Assembly: GCA_964608495.1 (NCBI GenBank)
Contig: CAZSOQ010000086.1
Coordinates: forward strand, 1-20,746
Source: JAKORR01 sp964608495
Lineage (GTDB): Bacteria; Armatimonadota; Zipacnadia; Zipacnadales; FEN-943
Length of the DNA: 20,746 bases
Direction of reading: 5' to 3'
This document shows positions 1 through 7,831 of this stretch, piece after piece. Under the pieces are notes generated by a model. That model made no database searches, had not been told where the DNA came from, and saw only the letters and a program-made list of their open reading frames with translations. The first letter of the stretch is position 1; the number at the start of each line of letters is the position of its first letter. A program made the translations under genes and the position numbers.

Positions 1-3
1 GTC

Positions 4-1215
<1,212 letters not shown>

Positions 1216-1341
1216 TGTGTCATAGCCTCCCGTACCAAGCTCAGGCTTGCTCTGGCGCGTGCTGGCCACGGCCGGCTCTCAGCATCGCGCTCGCACGGTT
1301 CTCACTTGTCGCTCAGGTGCCGCCGGGGACCCGGCCGAGGG

Positions 1342-3414
1342 TCACTTCAGGCCGAGGATCTCGGCCTGGCGCTCCTCGGGCACCGGATCGTACCGGTCCG
1401 GCTGCATGGTGTAGGTCGCCCGCCCCTGGGTCAGAGACCGCAGGGCGGTGGCATAGCCAAACATGCTGGCCAGAGGGACCAGAGCAGTGACCGTCTGGGT
1501 GGTGCCGGCCGAGGCACGCATACTCGTGATGTCGGCCCGGCGAGCGATCAGGTCGTTGGTCACGTCGCCCATGTGTCCCTCTGGTGTCACCACCTCGACG
1601 AGCATGACCGGCTCGAGTAGGGTCGGCCTGGCGTCGAGGTAGGCGTGTCGGAAAGCCTGGCCCACGGCGGCCCTGAAGGCCAATTCCGTGGCGTTGTCTG
1701 GGTCCACAACCAGTCGCTGAAGGGCCACGGCGAGGCCGCTGACCGGGTAGCCGGCGAGAGGGCCGGCATCGAAGGCCTCGGTGACGCCCGTCCTCGCGGC
1801 GGCGACGAAGGCCGAGGGCATGTCGCGAGTGTCACAGGCGACGGTGGCGACATTCGCGCCGTCCGGGTTGGGCGCCACGCTCAGGCCGACGCCGGCCCGG
1901 TGGCGCTTGCCCGCGAGAATGCGGTCGTAGTCCACGAAGGCTTCGGCCGAAGCCCGCACGGTCTCCCGGTAGGAGACCATCGGCTTGCCCACCCGGGCGT
2001 CCACGCCGAACTCGCGCCTCATGCGGTCCACCACGACCTCGAGGTGCAGCTCGCCCATGCCCGAGAGGAGGTACTGCCCCGTTTCCTTGTCCACGCGGAG
2101 CCCCAGGGTAGGGTCCTCGCGAACGAGGCGCTCGAGGGCCTGAACGAGCTTGCCTTCCTCGGCGCGGGTGCGCGGCTCGACGGCGGTGGCGATCACGGGC
2201 TCGGGAAAGGTGGGCGGCTCGAGGACGATGGGGCGAGCGGGAGTGCAGAGAGTGTCGCCGGTGATGGTGTCCTCGAGGCCGACGGCGGCAACGATGTCGC
2301 CGGCGGCGGTGGCGTCAAGCTCCTCGCGACGGTTGGCGTGCATGCGCAGCAGCTTGTTCAGGCGCTGGCGAGCACCCGTGCGCGGGTTGACGACCGTGCC
2401 CCGGCGATCAAGGCTGCCGGAGTAGACGCGCAGGTAGTGGAGCTGCCCGACGAAGGCATCCGTGGCCACCTTGAAGACCAGGGCGCAGAAGGCCTCGGCG
2501 GTATCGGACTTGCGCCGCTCCTCCTGGCCGGTCTTGGGGTTGGCCCCCACGATGTCGGGCACGTCCACGGGCGAGGGGAGGTAGCGGATGATGGCGTCCA
2601 GCAGAGGCTGCACGCCCTTGTTCCTCAGAGCGGAGCCCCCGAGGACGGGAACGAGAGAGAAGGAGAGAGTGGCGCGGCGGAGAGCAGCGTGAATCTGCTC
2701 CTCGCTCGGCTCCTCGCCGGTGAGATACAGCTCCTCGATCTCCTCGTCGGCCTCGGCGAGGGAGACGATGAGATGCTCGCGGAACTGTTCAGCCAGGCTT
2801 TCCAGGTTGTCAGGGATCGCAGCTTCCTCGATCTCGGTGCCGAGGTCGTCCACCCAGTAAAGGGCACGGCGGCGGATGAGGTCCACCATGCCCTGGAAAC
2901 GGTCCTCGGCCCCAATCGGTACCTGCACAGCGACCGCCTTGGCGCCGAGTCTGGCGCGCAGTTGATGGAGCACGTCGTGAAAGTTGGCGCCAATGCGGTC
3001 TATCTTGTTGATGAACACGAGCCTGGGAACGCGGTACTTGTCGGCCTGGCGCCAGACGGTCTCGGACTGCGGCTGCACGCCGCCGACGGAGCACATGATG
3101 GCGACCAGGCCATCGAGGACGCGGACGGAGCGCTCGACCTCGACGGTGAAGTCCACGTGCCCGGGCGTGTCTATTATGTTGATACGGTGCCCCTGCCAGT
3201 AGCAGGTGGTGGCTGCGGCGGTAATGGTGATGCCCCTTTCCATTTCCTGGGGCATCCAGTCCATCTGGGTATCGCCGTCGTCAACCTGGCCCATGCGGTG
3301 AATGCGGCCGCTGTAAAAGAGAATGCGCTCGGTCGTGGTGGTCTTGCCCGCGTCTATGTGCGCGGCCAAGCCGACGTTGCGCGTCTTTCCCAGCTCAGGT
3401 TGTTCTTCGGCCAC
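1342..3414 (-). CDS. fusA: Elongation factor G, divergent domain IV
   Basis: EF-G is the translocation GTPase that moves tRNA and mRNA through the ribosome. The product has G1 AHIDAGKT (about residues 18-25), RGITIT, DTPGHVDF, NKIDR, a domain III SGMGELHLEV motif and a C-terminal domain with MFGYAT and LRSLTQGRA. I place the start at the GTG at 3414 because AGGTGG lies 5 nt upstream. A GTG three codons earlier (3423) is in frame but has no visible ribosome site. Length of about 690 residues is normal. Domain IV is unusual. The glycine-rich QSGGRGQYGH stretch of classical EF-G is replaced by DRILAGKRHRAG (about 497-508). The tip that in E. coli carries His583 reads VVDPDN (569-574). This resembles paralogous EF-G types, yet the gene sits in the str operon 27 nt after rpsG. 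Family assignment is certain; the subgroup is inferred. Confidence 0.96.
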   Translation of the reverse strand: MAEEQPELGKTRNVGLAAHIDAGKTTTTERILFYSGRIHRMGQVDDGDTQMDWMPQEMERGITITAAATTCYWQGHRINIIDTPGHVDFTVEVERSVRVLDGLVAIMCSVGGVQPQSETVWRQADKYRVPRLVFINKIDRIGANFHDVLHQLRARLGAKAVAVQVPIGAEDRFQGMVDLIRRRALYWVDDLGTEIEEAAIPDNLESLAEQFREHLIVSLAEADEEIEELYLTGEEPSEEQIHAALRRATLSFSLVPVLGGSALRNKGVQPLLDAIIRYLPSPVDVPDIVGANPKTGQEERRKSDTAEAFCALVFKVATDAFVGQLHYLRVYSGSLDRRGTVVNPRTGARQRLNKLLRMHANRREELDATAAGDIVAAVGLEDTITGDTLCTPARPIVLEPPTFPEPVIATAVEPRTRAEEGKLVQALERLVREDPTLGLRVDKETGQYLLSGMGELHLEVVVDRMRREFGVDARVGKPMVSYRETVRASAEAFVDYDRILAGKRHRAGVGLSVAPNPDGANVATVACDTRDMPSAFVAAARTGVTEAFDAGPLAGYPVSGLAVALQRLVVDPDNATELAFRAAVGQAFRHAYLDARPTLLEPVMLVEVVTPEGHMGDVTNDLIARRADITSMRASAGTTQTVTALVPLASMFGYATALRSLTQGRATYTMQPDRYDPVPEERQAEILGLK

Positions 3415-3441
3415 TGCCGCCACCTGCGATCGGTTGCCAAG

Positions 3442-3912
3442 CTACCACCTGTAGTGCGCGAAAGCCTTGTTGGCCTCGGCCATGCGATGGGTGTCGTCGC
3501 GCCGCTTCATGGCGTCGCCCTCACCCCGGGCGGCGTCCATGATCTCGCCTGCCAGCTTGGCTATCATGCCGCGCTCGGGCCGGTGGCGGGCGGCATTGAT
3601 GAGCCAGCGCAGGGCGAGCGTAAGGCGGCGACGAGCGGTGACCTCCATGGGTACCTGGTAGGTCTGGCCGCCCACACGCCGGGGCCGGACCTCGAGGACG
3701 GGCATGAGGTTGCCGAGGGCCTGCTGGAGGACGTCCAGCGGGCTATCACCGGTCGTCTCGCCTATGACCTCGAGGGCACCATAGACGATGCGCTCGGCCA
3801 CGGTTTTCTTGCCGTCCACCATAACGCGGTTGATAAACCTCTGGATGATGACGCTGCCGAAAATGGGATCGGCAGGGATTCTGCGAAGGTCAGCTGCTCC
3901 ACGCCTCGGCAT
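3442..3912 (-). CDS. rpsG: Small ribosomal subunit protein uS7
   Basis: uS7 nucleates assembly of the 30S head and contacts tRNA near the exit site. The 156-residue protein starts MPRRGAADLRRIPADPIFGS and keeps the family motifs KTVAERIVYGAL, LEVRPRRVGGQTYQVP, ALRWLINAARHR and the C-terminal DTHRMAEANKAFAHYRW. Length is typical of bacterial S7. The start ATG at 3912 has AGGAGG 10 nt upstream. It lies 20 nt after rpsL and 27 nt before fusA, so it is certainly co-transcribed. In E. coli, S7 represses this operon by binding between rpsL and rpsG. Here that gap is only 20 nt, so control at that site in the E. coli manner is unlikely. The structured leader upstream of rpsL may take over (inference). 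Confidence 0.98.
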   Translation of the reverse strand: MPRRGAADLRRIPADPIFGSVIIQRFINRVMVDGKKTVAERIVYGALEVIGETTGDSPLDVLQQALGNLMPVLEVRPRRVGGQTYQVPMEVTARRRLTLALRWLINAARHRPERGMIAKLAGEIMDAARGEGDAMKRRDDTHRMAEANKAFAHYRW

Positions 3913-3932
3913 GACGCTCCGTCCTCCTGACG

Positions 3933-4346
3933 CTACTTGGGCCGCTTGGTCCCGTACTTCGAGCGGCCCTGGCGACGGCCCTCGACGCCAGCGGTCTGCT
4001 CGGCGCCACGGACGATGTGATACTTGACGGCCGGCAGGTCCTTGACGCGGCCGCCGCGGACCAGCACCACGGAGTGCTCGGCGAGGTTATGGCCTTCGCC
4101 AGGGATGTAGGAGGTGACCTCTTCCCTGTTGGAGAGCCTTACGCGGGCCACTTTCCGCAGGGCGGAGTTGGGTTTCTTGGGCGTCGCGGTCCATAGGCGA
4201 ACGCAGACGCCCCTGCGCTGGGGTGCGCCATCAACGTTGCGCGACTTGCGCTTGAGGGCGTTCCAGACGACCTTCAGTGCAGGGGTCCTGGGCTTGCGCC
4301 GCTTCTTGCGGCGACCGTGACGAACAAGCTGGTTAATGGTCGGCAC
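3933..4346 (-). CDS. rpsL: Small ribosomal subunit protein uS12, long form
   Basis: uS12 sits at the decoding centre and helps control accuracy. The 137-residue product starts V(M)PTINQLVRHGRRKKRRK. It keeps the decoding loops TPKKPNSALRK and GGRVKDLPAVKYH, including the lysines that change in streptomycin-resistant mutants, so no resistance allele is visible. The C-terminus RSKYGTKRPK is canonical. GTG at 4346 is chosen because homologues begin PTINQL and an AGGAGTG sequence lies about 8 nt upstream. The frame stays open to 4451 but that part is leader RNA. Compared with the 124-residue E. coli protein there are about 14 extra residues between PAL and PQRRGVC. A similar insertion is known in Bacillus S12. 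It is the first gene of the str operon. Confidence 0.98.
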   Translation of the reverse strand: MPTINQLVRHGRRKKRRKPRTPALKVVWNALKRKSRNVDGAPQRRGVCVRLWTATPKKPNSALRKVARVRLSNREEVTSYIPGEGHNLAEHSVVLVRGGRVKDLPAVKYHIVRGAEQTAGVEGRRQGRSKYGTKRPK

Positions 4347-4663
4347 CCGGCAGTCACTCCTGGGCTCTTGAGCTTTCTCTTGAGCTGGCAGCCGGGGCCT
4401 CAGGGGCCGGGAAAGCAAAAACCCCTCAGCAACACGAGGGGCAGCGCTCACAGCCGGGCGGCAAGGTGTCGGGCAAGCTGAGTCTTGCCCGCTGTAAGCG
4501 GTTGGCGCCGCTAGGCGACACCCCCAGTTGCTGTGCGCGATACCCTAAGTACGCGCAGAGGTTTCAACCCCAAGCTGCCGACACAAACACGTAGCACACC
4601 GTCGCAGTACATCAGCGCCCACGGCGGCAAGCCGGCAATAGCGCTGACGCTTACCACGGAGGC
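4347..4663 (-). promoter_or_regulatory. Structured 5' leader of the str operon (candidate attenuator)
   Basis: From the promoter at 4670-4698 to the rpsL start is about 315 nt of untranslated RNA on the minus strand. It can fold into a series of hairpins. A 10-bp stem pairs 4650-4641 with 4618-4609; its two G-U pairs fit only the minus-strand RNA. A 9-bp stem with one bulge pairs 4557-4549 with 4543-4534. A GGUGUC/GACACC closing stem pairs 4522-4517 with 4470-4465 and encloses a 7-bp GGGCAAG/CUUGCCC hairpin (4490-4471). An intrinsic terminator follows at 4441-4417. CAGCAAC at 4533-4527 can instead pair with GUUGCUG at 4433-4427, which uses bases of the terminator loop and 3' arm. That is the layout of an antiterminator. 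I recognise no known RNA family. Function is inferred from layout only. Confidence 0.5.
4412..4441 (-). terminator. Intrinsic terminator inside the str leader
   Basis: Read on the minus strand, CCCCTC (4441-4436), an 8-nt loop and GAGGGG (4427-4422) form a 6-bp stem followed at once by TTTTT, GC and TTT. It lies 75 nt before the rpsL start and about 220 nt after the predicted transcription start, with no gene in between. It therefore either ends a small RNA or attenuates the operon. Confidence 0.65.
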
Positions 4664-4669
4664 GCGTGA

Positions 4670-4698
4670 AGTATAGCGGCCCCCCGCAACCGTGTCAA
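4670..4698 (-). promoter_or_regulatory. Sigma-70-type promoter of the str operon
   Basis: On the minus strand TTGACA (4698-4693) and TATACT (4675-4670) are separated by exactly 17 nt. The -35 box matches consensus and the -10 box differs at one position. In such GC-rich DNA this is very unlikely by chance. Predicted transcription starts near 4663 and runs toward rpsL. Confidence 0.85.
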
Positions 4699-5107
4699 GG
4701 CGTATCGCGAGATTCGCCCGGAGATTCCGTCGGGGCGTGAATCCTCTTGTGCCGCAAGGCTTTGCCGGCCCTGGGGGCTCGGTGCAGGCGGGAGACGCTA
4801 CCTTGCGGCGGCAGTGCGAAGATTCCGTTGGGGGGACGATCCTGGTGCCGGAGCCGAGGGCGCGCGACCCGTGCAAGGGGGTGGGCGAAGAGGGCTTGGT
4901 CGGGAGCAACTGGCTGCTGACGGCCGGCGGCGCCACCGAGGACGCCGCGGCCGGAGGTAAGCCCGGCGTGACGGCTCGGACGAGACTCCGGGCCGTCACG
5001 CGCGCCAGGTGGGCGGTGCCCAGAGGGGAAGGGGGCGGCGCGGGGAAGAAGGCGCGCGGTCCACACGGGCGGGCCCAGCAGGCAGTGCGGACAGGAGGGA
5101 CATAAGG
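4699..5107. other. Gene-free region between str promoter and dehydrogenase
   Basis: About 400 nt without a supported gene. Overlapping open frames here give low-complexity Arg/Gly/Pro-rich translations with no family resemblance. It should hold the promoter of the downstream dehydrogenase, but I see no clear -35/-10 pair. It contains one perfect 10-bp inverted repeat (4966-5001, listed separately). A short motif, gattccgt followed by a G-rich run, occurs twice, near 4723 and 4821. Confidence 0.5.
4966..5001. repeat. Perfect 10-bp inverted repeat upstream of dehydrogenase
   Basis: GCGTGACGGC at 4966-4975 is repeated in inverted form as GCCGTCACGC at 4992-5001, with a 16-nt spacer. It ends 106 nt before the dehydrogenase start codon. 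No T-run follows, so a terminator is less likely than an operator or a transcript hairpin. The role is unknown. Confidence 0.45.
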
Positions 5108-6139
5108 ATGGACTCCGCGAATCCCAGACAGAGCATGAGAGTGATCTTTGCCGGGCCGAAGCAGGTCGAGACCGAGGAGCACGAGGTGGGTCCGGCAGGG
5201 CCGGGGCAGATCGTGGCCCGGACCCTGGCGACCACGATCAGCACGGGCACCGAACTGACGATCCTCAGCGGTGACTACCCGCCGGTGGGCAACTGGGCGA
5301 ACTATGCCCGGTACCCCTTCGTGGCGGGCTACTCCAACTGCGCGCAGGTAGTGGAGGTCGGCGAGGGAGTGGACAGGTTCGCGGTGGGCGACCGGGTGAT
5401 GGCCTACGCGCCGCACGCGTCGTACATTTCGCTGCCGGCGGAGCGCGTGCTGGGGCGGGTCCCGGCGGAGGTGAGCCACGAGGAGGCGAGCACCATCGCG
5501 CTGGGCCTCATCGCCATGAACGGCATCAGGCGCGCGGGGCTTGAGTTCGGCGAGGGCGTCGTGGTCTACGGGCTGGGGGTGCTGGGACTGCTGGTCGTGC
5601 AGATGGCGCGCCTGGCGGGCTGCCGGCCGGTGATAGGGGTGGACATCGCGGACCAGAGGCTGCAGTGGGCGAAGGAGCTGGGGGCCGACGCGGTGATCAG
5701 CGGCGACGGAGATGTGCCCGGACAGGTGAGAGAGGCCACGGGCGGGCACATGGCGGACGTGGTGTTCGAGGTGACCGGGAACCCGGCGGTGATCCAGGAG
5801 GAATGCCGCGTGCTGCGGCGATTCGGGCGCGCGGTGATTCTGTCCAGCCCGCGCGGACCGACGAGCTTCGACTTCCACGACTTCTGCAACGGGCCGAGCA
5901 TCACGATCATCGGGGCGCACAACGGGTCAACGCCGCAGTGCGAGACGGTCTTCAGCCAGTGGACGTGGGCGAGGAACACGGAGCTGTACGTGAAGCTCAT
6001 CGCCGACGGGGAGCTGCGGGTGAAGGACATGGTCTCGCACCGGTTCCCGGCAGCCGAGGCGCCGGAGGTGTACCGGCGGTTGCTCGAGGACAGGGGATGG
6101 GCCGGGTTCCTGATCCTGGAGTGGTCGCAGGGGGAGTAG
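5108..6139 (+). CDS. Medium-chain dehydrogenase/reductase, zinc-ligand-poor type
   Basis: This is a 343-residue NAD(P)-dependent oxidoreductase of the medium-chain (alcohol dehydrogenase-like) superfamily. The N-terminal GroES-like domain contains GYSNCAQVVEVGEGVDRFAVGDRV. The Rossmann domain has the dinucleotide motif GLGVLG (155-160) and an acidic strand end VIGVDIADQR. At the site where classical zinc alcohol dehydrogenases have the first catalytic cysteine, this protein has STGTE (45-49). The four-cysteine structural zinc loop is also missing. That pattern occurs in BchC-like and related uncharacterised sugar or polyol dehydrogenases. ATG at 5108 has AGGAGG 9 nt upstream; a second Met at codon 10 is a weaker candidate. 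It converges on the phospholipase-like gene 78 nt downstream and stands alone on its strand. The substrate cannot be told; a sugar or sugar derivative is a guess from the neighbours. Confidence 0.85.
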   Translation: MDSANPRQSMRVIFAGPKQVETEEHEVGPAGPGQIVARTLATTISTGTELTILSGDYPPVGNWANYARYPFVAGYSNCAQVVEVGEGVDRFAVGDRVMAYAPHASYISLPAERVLGRVPAEVSHEEASTIALGLIAMNGIRRAGLEFGEGVVVYGLGVLGLLVVQMARLAGCRPVIGVDIADQRLQWAKELGADAVISGDGDVPGQVREATGGHMADVVFEVTGNPAVIQEECRVLRRFGRAVILSSPRGPTSFDFHDFCNGPSITIIGAHNGSTPQCETVFSQWTWARNTELYVKLIADGELRVKDMVSHRFPAAEAPEVYRRLLEDRGWAGFLILEWSQGE

Positions 6140-6217
6140 AAGCCCGTCGGCGGACCGGCGCGGCGCGAGACCGTGGCTTGCGGGGCCCTCGCAGAGACGG
6201 CTCCGGCCGCAGCTTGG

Positions 6218-7831
6218 CTAGTCGCTGACCAGCCGCATCAGGGCGGTGTAGTCGGTGCCCGTCTCGATCAGGTCCGGGACCCGCCGGCCGTCGGGAAGGG
6301 GCAGCTCGAGGAGGAACCAGCGCCACCATTCCTCCTCGTCGGCCGCCGGGTAGATGCCCTCGCGGAGACGCTCGGTGTAGGCCTTGGCGTCCTCGGCGCG
6401 CGTTTCCTGGTGCCGGTAGGGCAGCTTCACGGCGTAGTCCACGGCCGCCTGACCGCTCCGTCCACGCAGGTCGAGGATGAGCTTCCAGCCGCCCCACAGG
6501 TCCTGGAGCACGCCGGTCACCGTCTCGGCGGGCCACCGGCCATGGAGCGGGTCCCAGGCGAGATCGAGCAGGTAGTCAACGAGGTACAGCGTGTCCTGCT
6601 CCGTGGCTCCGCGCAGAAGGATCTGGAGGGCTCCGTCGTCCGCCCGGCGCGCGGCCACGAGGCCGCTCCGGACGTCGGGAAGCGGCGGCGCCCCGGCCGC
6701 CGTCAGCCACGCGGCGTCGCCAGGCGCAAGGAGAAGGATAGCGTTACGGCCCTGCAGCTTGGCTTCGAGGCTCTCCGGCGCCACGCGGGAGACAAAGGAG
6801 GCGGGCGTGCGGTCGGGCTCCGCCAGGCCCCCGAGCTTCGCCTGACGCCGGGCCGCCCGGAGAAGCTCCATGCCCAGGACGTTGGCCGCGCGCTCGACAG
6901 GCCACGAGGCGGACTGGGGAATGAGCACGACGGTCTCGCGCTCCAGGAGGCTGAGGAGCTTGTCGTGGGTGGAGAGCAGCTCGGCGAGGGACGGCTCGAC
7001 CGTCGTCTTCGCCGCGGTGGCCAGGTACCCGTAGTAGGCGGCGTCCTGGGCCGCGCCGTTGACCAACTCCTCGACGCAGACGGCCTTCATGCCCGTGGCG
7101 TCCCGCAGCCTGAGGGGGTCGGTGCCGAGGCTGGCGGGGTCAATCATGTCGAGCGAGATGAAGACGCCGTACCAGCGGGCGTACTGGTCGAAGTCGGTGA
7201 AGGTCCAGCCGGTGGGCCTGCGGAGCAGGTCGGGCGTGACGAAGCGACGCACGCTCGGCATGGAGTCGAAGTAGGCATTCGTGCTGCCCTGGAACTGCCG
7301 CCACTGCTCGACCGCGTACTCGGGCTCGGGGAAGCCGAGGACCGTGTCCTTGGCCGTGCCCTGGAGGTGAGGGTAGTAGACGTCCTTGCGCTCGAAGGGC
7401 ACCTTCACGCCCTGGTAGCGCCTGGGCAGGTACTTGGTCCACACGTCACCGTCCTGGTGGTACCAGGCCCGACCGGAGTGGGCGATGCAGGAGCGGTCGG
7501 TGAGGTAGTGGGTGGCGGCGGAGGCGAGGAAGAGGGCTTTGGGCATATCGCCGGCCCGGAGGGCGTCCAGGGCCTCGAAGGTCAGGAGCCGCCGCAGGTA
7601 GCCGTCCCGGCCGTGGCCGACGGCGTGGTCCTGGATGGCGTCGGGGTAGTGGGCGAACAGGCACAGGTCGGGATTCGAGGCCAAGGGCTCGGGGGAGATG
7701 CCGGCCGCAAGCCGCGAGGCGTCGTTGTGCCCGACACCCCAGGCGTGGGCCGGGCCCCCTGTCACCACGGCGCACAGAAGACCGACAAGAGAAAGTGAGA
7801 GGCGGGCTGAGGTGACGCGCGATCTGCTCAT
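6218..7831 (-). CDS. Secreted zinc phospholipase C / S1-P1 nuclease-like protein
   Basis: An exported 537-residue protein. After a basic start and hydrophobic core comes a likely signal peptidase site after AHA (28-30), which would make Trp31 the mature N-terminus (WGVGHND). In zinc-dependent phospholipase C and S1/P1 nucleases the N-terminal Trp is itself a zinc ligand. Further downstream are FAHYPDAIQDH and THYLTDRSCIAH, with His108, Asp112 and His118 in the H-x3-D-x5-H spacing of Bacillus cereus phospholipase C. The final H-x3-E ligand pair is not obvious to me. The remaining 350-400 residues are not recognised. The start at 7831 is preferred over the ATG at 7846 because it overlaps the upstream hydrolase stop as ATGA, so translation is coupled. 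The protein probably acts in the periplasm or outside the cell on phosphate esters. Superfamily fairly likely, substrate unknown. Confidence 0.65.
   Translation of the reverse strand: MSRSRVTSARLSLSLVGLLCAVVTGGPAHAWGVGHNDASRLAAGISPEPLASNPDLCLFAHYPDAIQDHAVGHGRDGYLRRLLTFEALDALRAGDMPKALFLASAATHYLTDRSCIAHSGRAWYHQDGDVWTKYLPRRYQGVKVPFERKDVYYPHLQGTAKDTVLGFPEPEYAVEQWRQFQGSTNAYFDSMPSVRRFVTPDLLRRPTGWTFTDFDQYARWYGVFISLDMIDPASLGTDPLRLRDATGMKAVCVEELVNGAAQDAAYYGYLATAAKTTVEPSLAELLSTHDKLLSLLERETVVLIPQSASWPVERAANVLGMELLRAARRQAKLGGLAEPDRTPASFVSRVAPESLEAKLQGRNAILLLAPGDAAWLTAAGAPPLPDVRSGLVAARRADDGALQILLRGATEQDTLYLVDYLLDLAWDPLHGRWPAETVTGVLQDLWGGWKLILDLRGRSGQAAVDYAVKLPYRHQETRAEDAKAYTERLREGIYPAADEEEWWRWFLLELPLPDGRRVPDLIETGTDYTALMRLVSD

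Noticed and set aside
1645..3930. Very long plus-strand open frame opposite fusA and rpsG
   Set aside because: It lies fully antisense to two unmistakable translation genes. Its composition is the mirror of their codon bias and no motif is recognisable.
4461..4526. tRNA-like fold with two short arms and a long variable arm in the str leader
   Set aside because: No T-arm with the TTC-RA loop, no proper acceptor stem and no 7-nt anticodon loop; better explained as leader hairpins.
4722..4838. Two copies of a gattccgt plus G-run motif
   Set aside because: Only about 8-10 matching bases and two copies; too short to distinguish from chance.
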